Shown piece after piece: positions 7,904 to 10,004 of a DNA stretch of 10,004 nucleotides. Position 1 is the stretch's first letter, and every line of letters starts with the position of its first letter. The notes beneath the pieces are model-generated. The model saw nothing but the letters and a program-made list of their open reading frames with translations, did no database searches and was not told where the DNA came from. Location: assembly GCA_934179885.1 (NCBI GenBank), contig CAKPQY010000013.1:1-10004 (forward strand). The letters run 5' to 3'. Position numbers and translations under genes: made by a program. The DNA is from an uncultured Clostridia bacterium. GTDB taxonomy: Bacteria > Bacillota > Clostridia > TANB77 > CAG-508.

Positions 7904-8234
7904 CTTTCCATTCTTTGGCTATCCTTACAGCAATCCTTATTATAGATATTATAATAGGTATACCCCTAATATCAAGGATGCCACAAATAAAACTCAACCA
8001 CAAAGTCAAGAAAAAGATGAAAAAGAAAAAGATAGTGTTACTAATTCTAAAACAATTAGTAATACTATCAATTCAAGATCATATTCATCTTCTGACCAAG
8101 CTATTTTTGAAATATTTGGTATTAAACTTTATTTAGATGATTTAATCATTTTAGGTTTACTATTCTTTTTATACCAACAAGAAGTAAATGATGAACTATT
8201 ATATATAATTTTATTTCTGTTACTATTTTCATAA
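7896..8234 (+). CDS. Tyr-rich small membrane-associated protein of unknown function
   Basis: The protein is 112 residues. AGGAG at 7881-7885, inside the preceding gene, lies ten bases before the ATG at 7896. Residues 1-23 are rich in Tyr, Phe, Pro and Asn (for example PYYRYYNRY), a composition seen in spore-coat or surface-associated proteins. Residues 26-67 are polar, with charged Lys/Glu/Asp and Ser/Asn/Thr stretches. Residues 69-112 hold a likely conserved part, FEIFGIKLYLDDL, followed by two hydrophobic segments (about 82-93 and 101-112) split by QQEVNDE, suggesting a short membrane hairpin at the C-terminus. From memory, similar short tails occur in uncharacterised clostridial proteins. 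The eight-base overlap with the upstream gene suggests the two products act together. The gene ends 15 bp from the convergent minC. Function unknown. Confidence 0.8.
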   Translation: MFNFPFFGYPYSNPYYRYYNRYTPNIKDATNKTQPQSQEKDEKEKDSVTNSKTISNTINSRSYSSSDQAIFEIFGIKLYLDDLIILGLLFFLYQQEVNDELLYIILFLLLFS

Positions 8235-8247
8235 TTAAAATTATATA
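8202..8247. repeat. AT-only 12-bp inverted repeat at the convergent gene junction
   Basis: Perfect 12-base arms (8202-8213 and 8236-8247) enclose a 22-base loop that contains the stop of the plus-strand gene. The right arm ends just before the minC stop. Neither strand has a U-tract after the stem and the arms contain no G or C, so it is a poor intrinsic terminator. It is the only structure I see between these two convergent genes. Confidence 0.35.
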
Positions 8248-8249
8248 AA

Positions 8250-8861
8250 TTATTCAATAATAATCTTGTCTTCATCAACATATACATATGCTTGCATATG
8301 TACAGGCTCATTATCCCTGTCTATTTCTTTTACTATATTAGAAATTCTTATTTGTACAGCATCTAAATTTCCAGCAGAAATTATTGCTTTTTTATTTCCT
8401 TTAGCACCCGCATGTGCAAGTCCTCTTAAATTTCCTAAAACAACGATATTATCTGATGCTATTACTTCAGCACCTGAATTTACATCTCCTAAAATTACAA
8501 TACTTCCCTCTACCTCTAATTTCTGTCCAGACCTTAAAGAACCTCTATGAAACTTAGTTTCAGAAATTGCAATCTCTTGTTTAAAAGTCCTCGTTATGCT
8601 AGAAAGTCCTAAACTTTTTGGCATATCAAATTCTATATCTACATCTATATTTTCTTTTATTAGTTCTTGTATTTCATCTATTTCTTTATTTTTTAAAACT
8701 TTTCCTACTATTTTTATAGGTGTTTTTTCATCTTTATATAATTTTTTTAATTCAGGTATTTTTTTATTTAATGCTATCATAATCTTTTTTTGTTCTGCGT
8801 CTTCAGCAATTTTTATTACTATTTGATCTTTTTTTAAATTAATACTTATACAATTATTCAT
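8250..8861 (-). CDS. minC: Septum site-determining protein MinC
   Basis: MinC inhibits FtsZ assembly away from midcell and is recruited to the membrane by MinD. The protein is 203 residues from the ATG at 8859-8861, in the family's usual range. I chose this start because AAGG (8870-8873) lies eight bases upstream. An ATG at 8916-8918 would add 19 residues, most of them encoded by the tandem repeat. Residues 1-100 are the variable N-terminal FtsZ-inhibiting domain. Residues 107-180 are the conserved C-terminal beta-helix: GSLRSGQ (RSGQ at 110-113, the MinD and dimer surface), then GDVNSGAEVIA, LGNLRGLAHAGA and a QIRIS strand. It follows mrdA on the same strand, with the intervening bases filled by a 62-bp tandem repeat. 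Unlike the common minC-minD order, no minD follows; the next gene is convergent. Confidence 0.95.
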   Translation of the reverse strand: MNNCISINLKKDQIVIKIAEDAEQKKIMIALNKKIPELKKLYKDEKTPIKIVGKVLKNKEIDEIQELIKENIDVDIEFDMPKSLGLSSITRTFKQEIAISETKFHRGSLRSGQKLEVEGSIVILGDVNSGAEVIASDNIVVLGNLRGLAHAGAKGNKKAIISAGNLDAVQIRISNIVKEIDRDNEPVHMQAYVYVDEDKIIIE

Positions 8862-8869
8862 TTCTACAT

Positions 8870-8873
8870 CCTT
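8870..8873 (-). promoter_or_regulatory. Ribosome binding site that decides the minC start
   Basis: AAGG within AGAAAGGATG on the minus strand lies eight bases before the ATG at 8861. It sits just outside the tandem repeat, so the repeat array ends where the minC translation signal begins. Confidence 0.7.
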
Positions 8874-8878
8874 TCTCT

Positions 8879-9022
8879 CCGCTTCGCTTCGTTCATCGCC
8901 ATCCAAAAAATTTTTCAAATTTTTTGTCTGCCAAATCTTACCGCTTCGCTTCGTTCATCGCCATCCAAAAAATTTTTCAAATTTTTTGTCTGTCAAATCT
9001 TACCGCTTTGCTTCGTTTATCG
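8879..9022. repeat. 62-bp tandem repeat (2.3 copies) between mrdA and minC
   Basis: Unit 1 (8879-8940) and unit 2 (8941-9002) differ at one base (C at 8931, T at 8993). A partial third copy (9003-9022) matches the first 20 bases with two changes and overlaps the last codon and stop of mrdA. Each unit has a GC-rich block (plus strand ccgcttcgcttcgttcatcg) and an AT-rich block with a perfect 10-bp inverted repeat and 3-base loop (8904-8926 in unit 1). The array takes up nearly the whole intergenic space. It has no spacers, so it is not a CRISPR. Confidence 0.92.
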
Positions 9023-10004
9023 TATACTTTCAGTATATGAAATTGCTTTCATATCTTCAGTTACATTTTGAGTATTCATTCCAAAATATTCAGCCATTAT
9101 ATTTCTTACAGCTTCCGCAGTATAATTTCCATGACCACCGTTTTCTACCATAACAACAACTGCTATTTCTGGGTCATCATATGGAGCAAAAGCAGCAAAC
9201 CAAGCATTTACTATATCATTTCCATTTGCATCTTGTCCGGCCTCTGCTGAACCAGTTTTTCCGCCAACTTCTATCTTAAAATCTTTAAATCTTACATAAG
9301 CTGTACCAGATTCTCCACTAGTAACTGACTTCATTCCTTCTTTCACAGCATTTATATACTCACTATTTAAATTAATATCATCATTTTGTTCATCATTTGT
9401 AAGTCCTAATTTTTCATTTACAAACTTATCTATTTCTTCTTTAGCTACTTCTGTTCCATCTGGATTTTGTATTGTTTTTATTATACTAACATCTATATTT
9501 TTTCCGCCATTTGCTATCATACTTATATATTTTGTCATTTGCAATGGTGTAAATCTATTATATCCTTGTCCAATTGATGTATTTAATGTATCTCCGGGGT
9601 TCCATGTTTTGTTAATAGATTTAACATATTCTTTGCTTGCTAATGTTCCAGAAGTTTCTTCCGGTAATTCTATTCCTGTTTTTATTCCTAATCCAAAATA
9701 TTTTGCATATTTATCTAATGTATCTATTCCCATTCTATTAGCTGTTTCAATAAAGAAAAAGTTACATGATTTTTCTATAGCCCCACGTACATCAAGATAT
9801 CCATGTCCTCTATGATAATCAGTATAGTACCAGCATTTCCAAGAACCGTTATATTTTTCATAAACTCCGGTATCATTTATTTTCTCTGTCAAAGTAATAT
9901 TGCCTGACTCCAAACCAGCTATTGCCGTAACCATTTTAAATATAGAACCCGGCTCATAAGCACTTTGAATAGTTTTATTTAATAATGGATATGATGTATT
10001 ATTT
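9017..10004 (-). CDS. mrdA: Penicillin-binding protein 2, C-terminal transpeptidase part, cut by the right edge
   Basis: This class B penicillin-binding protein cross-links peptidoglycan during rod elongation. Only the last 328 residues are in view; the N-terminal membrane anchor and dimerisation domain lie to the right. The frame is open from the edge, so the ATG at 9934 is internal. All three active-site motifs are present: SIFK in EPGSIFKM (9935-9946, nucleophile Ser), SCN (9761-9769) and KTG in GGKTGSAEA (9251-9259). The segment before SIFK (YPLLNKTIQSAYEPG) is typical of this family. After KTG come WFAAFAPYD and VVVMVENGGHG, followed by a short helical tail. MrdA rather than FtsI or SpoVD is inferred from the neighbouring minC, as in clostridial mre-mrd-min clusters. 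The TAA stop lies inside a partial copy of the 62-bp repeat. Confidence 0.93.
   Translation of the reverse strand, partial: NNTSYPLLNKTIQSAYEPGSIFKMVTAIAGLESGNITLTEKINDTGVYEKYNGSWKCWYYTDYHRGHGYLDVRGAIEKSCNFFFIETANRMGIDTLDKYAKYFGLGIKTGIELPEETSGTLASKEYVKSINKTWNPGDTLNTSIGQGYNRFTPLQMTKYISMIANGGKNIDVSIIKTIQNPDGTEVAKEEIDKFVNEKLGLTNDEQNDDINLNSEYINAVKEGMKSVTSGESGTAYVRFKDFKIEVGGKTGSAEAGQDANGNDIVNAWFAAFAPYDDPEIAVVVMVENGGHGNYTAEAVRNIMAEYFGMNTQNVTEDMKAISYTESIR

Noticed and set aside
7915..8136. Second plus-strand frame of 73 codons overlapping the Tyr-rich protein
   Set aside because: It is a frame-shifted reading of the 7896-8234 gene, whose own frame has a good ribosome binding site and a coherent hydrophobic C-terminus.
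8879..8918. Extended minC start at 8918, adding 19 residues
   Set aside because: The extension is mostly encoded by the tandem repeat and ends before the AAGG site that serves the ATG at 8861; MinC homology begins only after that ATG.
8904..8926. Rho-independent terminator for mrdA inside the repeat
   Set aside because: The stem is almost purely A/T with one C-G pair and is repeated twice between two genes that appear to form one operon; it lacks the GC-rich stem and clean U-tract of an intrinsic terminator.
8879..9022. CRISPR array
   Set aside because: The units are directly adjacent with no unique spacers, number only about two, and no cas gene is near.

Overview
The window is very A+T-rich, with dense genes, strong GGAGG-type ribosome binding sites, Asn/Lys/Ile-rich proteins and a mrdA-minC pair. 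Together these suggest a low-GC monoderm Firmicute, most likely a rod-shaped member of the Clostridia (an uncultured gut-type lineage would fit). No species can be named from the sequence alone.

Left part (1-7291, all minus strand): a two-gene surface-protein operon. A curved, A-tract-rich promoter at 7263-7291 drives a 1,628-residue secreted protein (start 7212). It has a long uncharacterised beta-type N-terminal half, several DUF11-like modules, an Asn-rich linker, one SdrD-type B module with an intact calcium-loop motif, a terminal DUF11-type module, and a C-terminal SIKTG-hydrophobic-basic tail that looks like a variant sortase signal. Eighteen bases after its stop, behind its own GGAGG, begins a second secreted protein (start 2307) that runs off the left edge after 769 residues. 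It has a signal peptide, an N-terminal domain with a Cys/Gln pair resembling a thioester adhesin domain, a SpaA/Cna-B-like module, an SdrD-like module related to that of its neighbour, and the start of a DUF11-like module. The pair looks like a cell-surface adhesin or stalk system. No sortase gene is visible.

Middle (7361-8234, plus strand): two short overlapping genes of unknown function, transcribed divergently from the surface operon. One encodes an Asn-rich helical protein and the other a Tyr-rich protein with a hydrophobic C-terminus. Their candidate promoter fits sigma-A and also a mother-cell sporulation (sigma-K/E-like) pattern.

Right part (8250-10004, minus strand): the end of a cell-shape and division operon. 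It holds the C-terminal transpeptidase part of penicillin-binding protein 2 (mrdA, entering from the right edge) followed by minC. The space between them is almost entirely a 62-bp tandem repeat (2.3 copies). minD does not follow minC, which instead ends 15 bp from the convergent plus-strand gene.

There is no RNA gene, insertion sequence, CRISPR array or attachment site that I can support, and no gene-free stretch longer than 300 bases.
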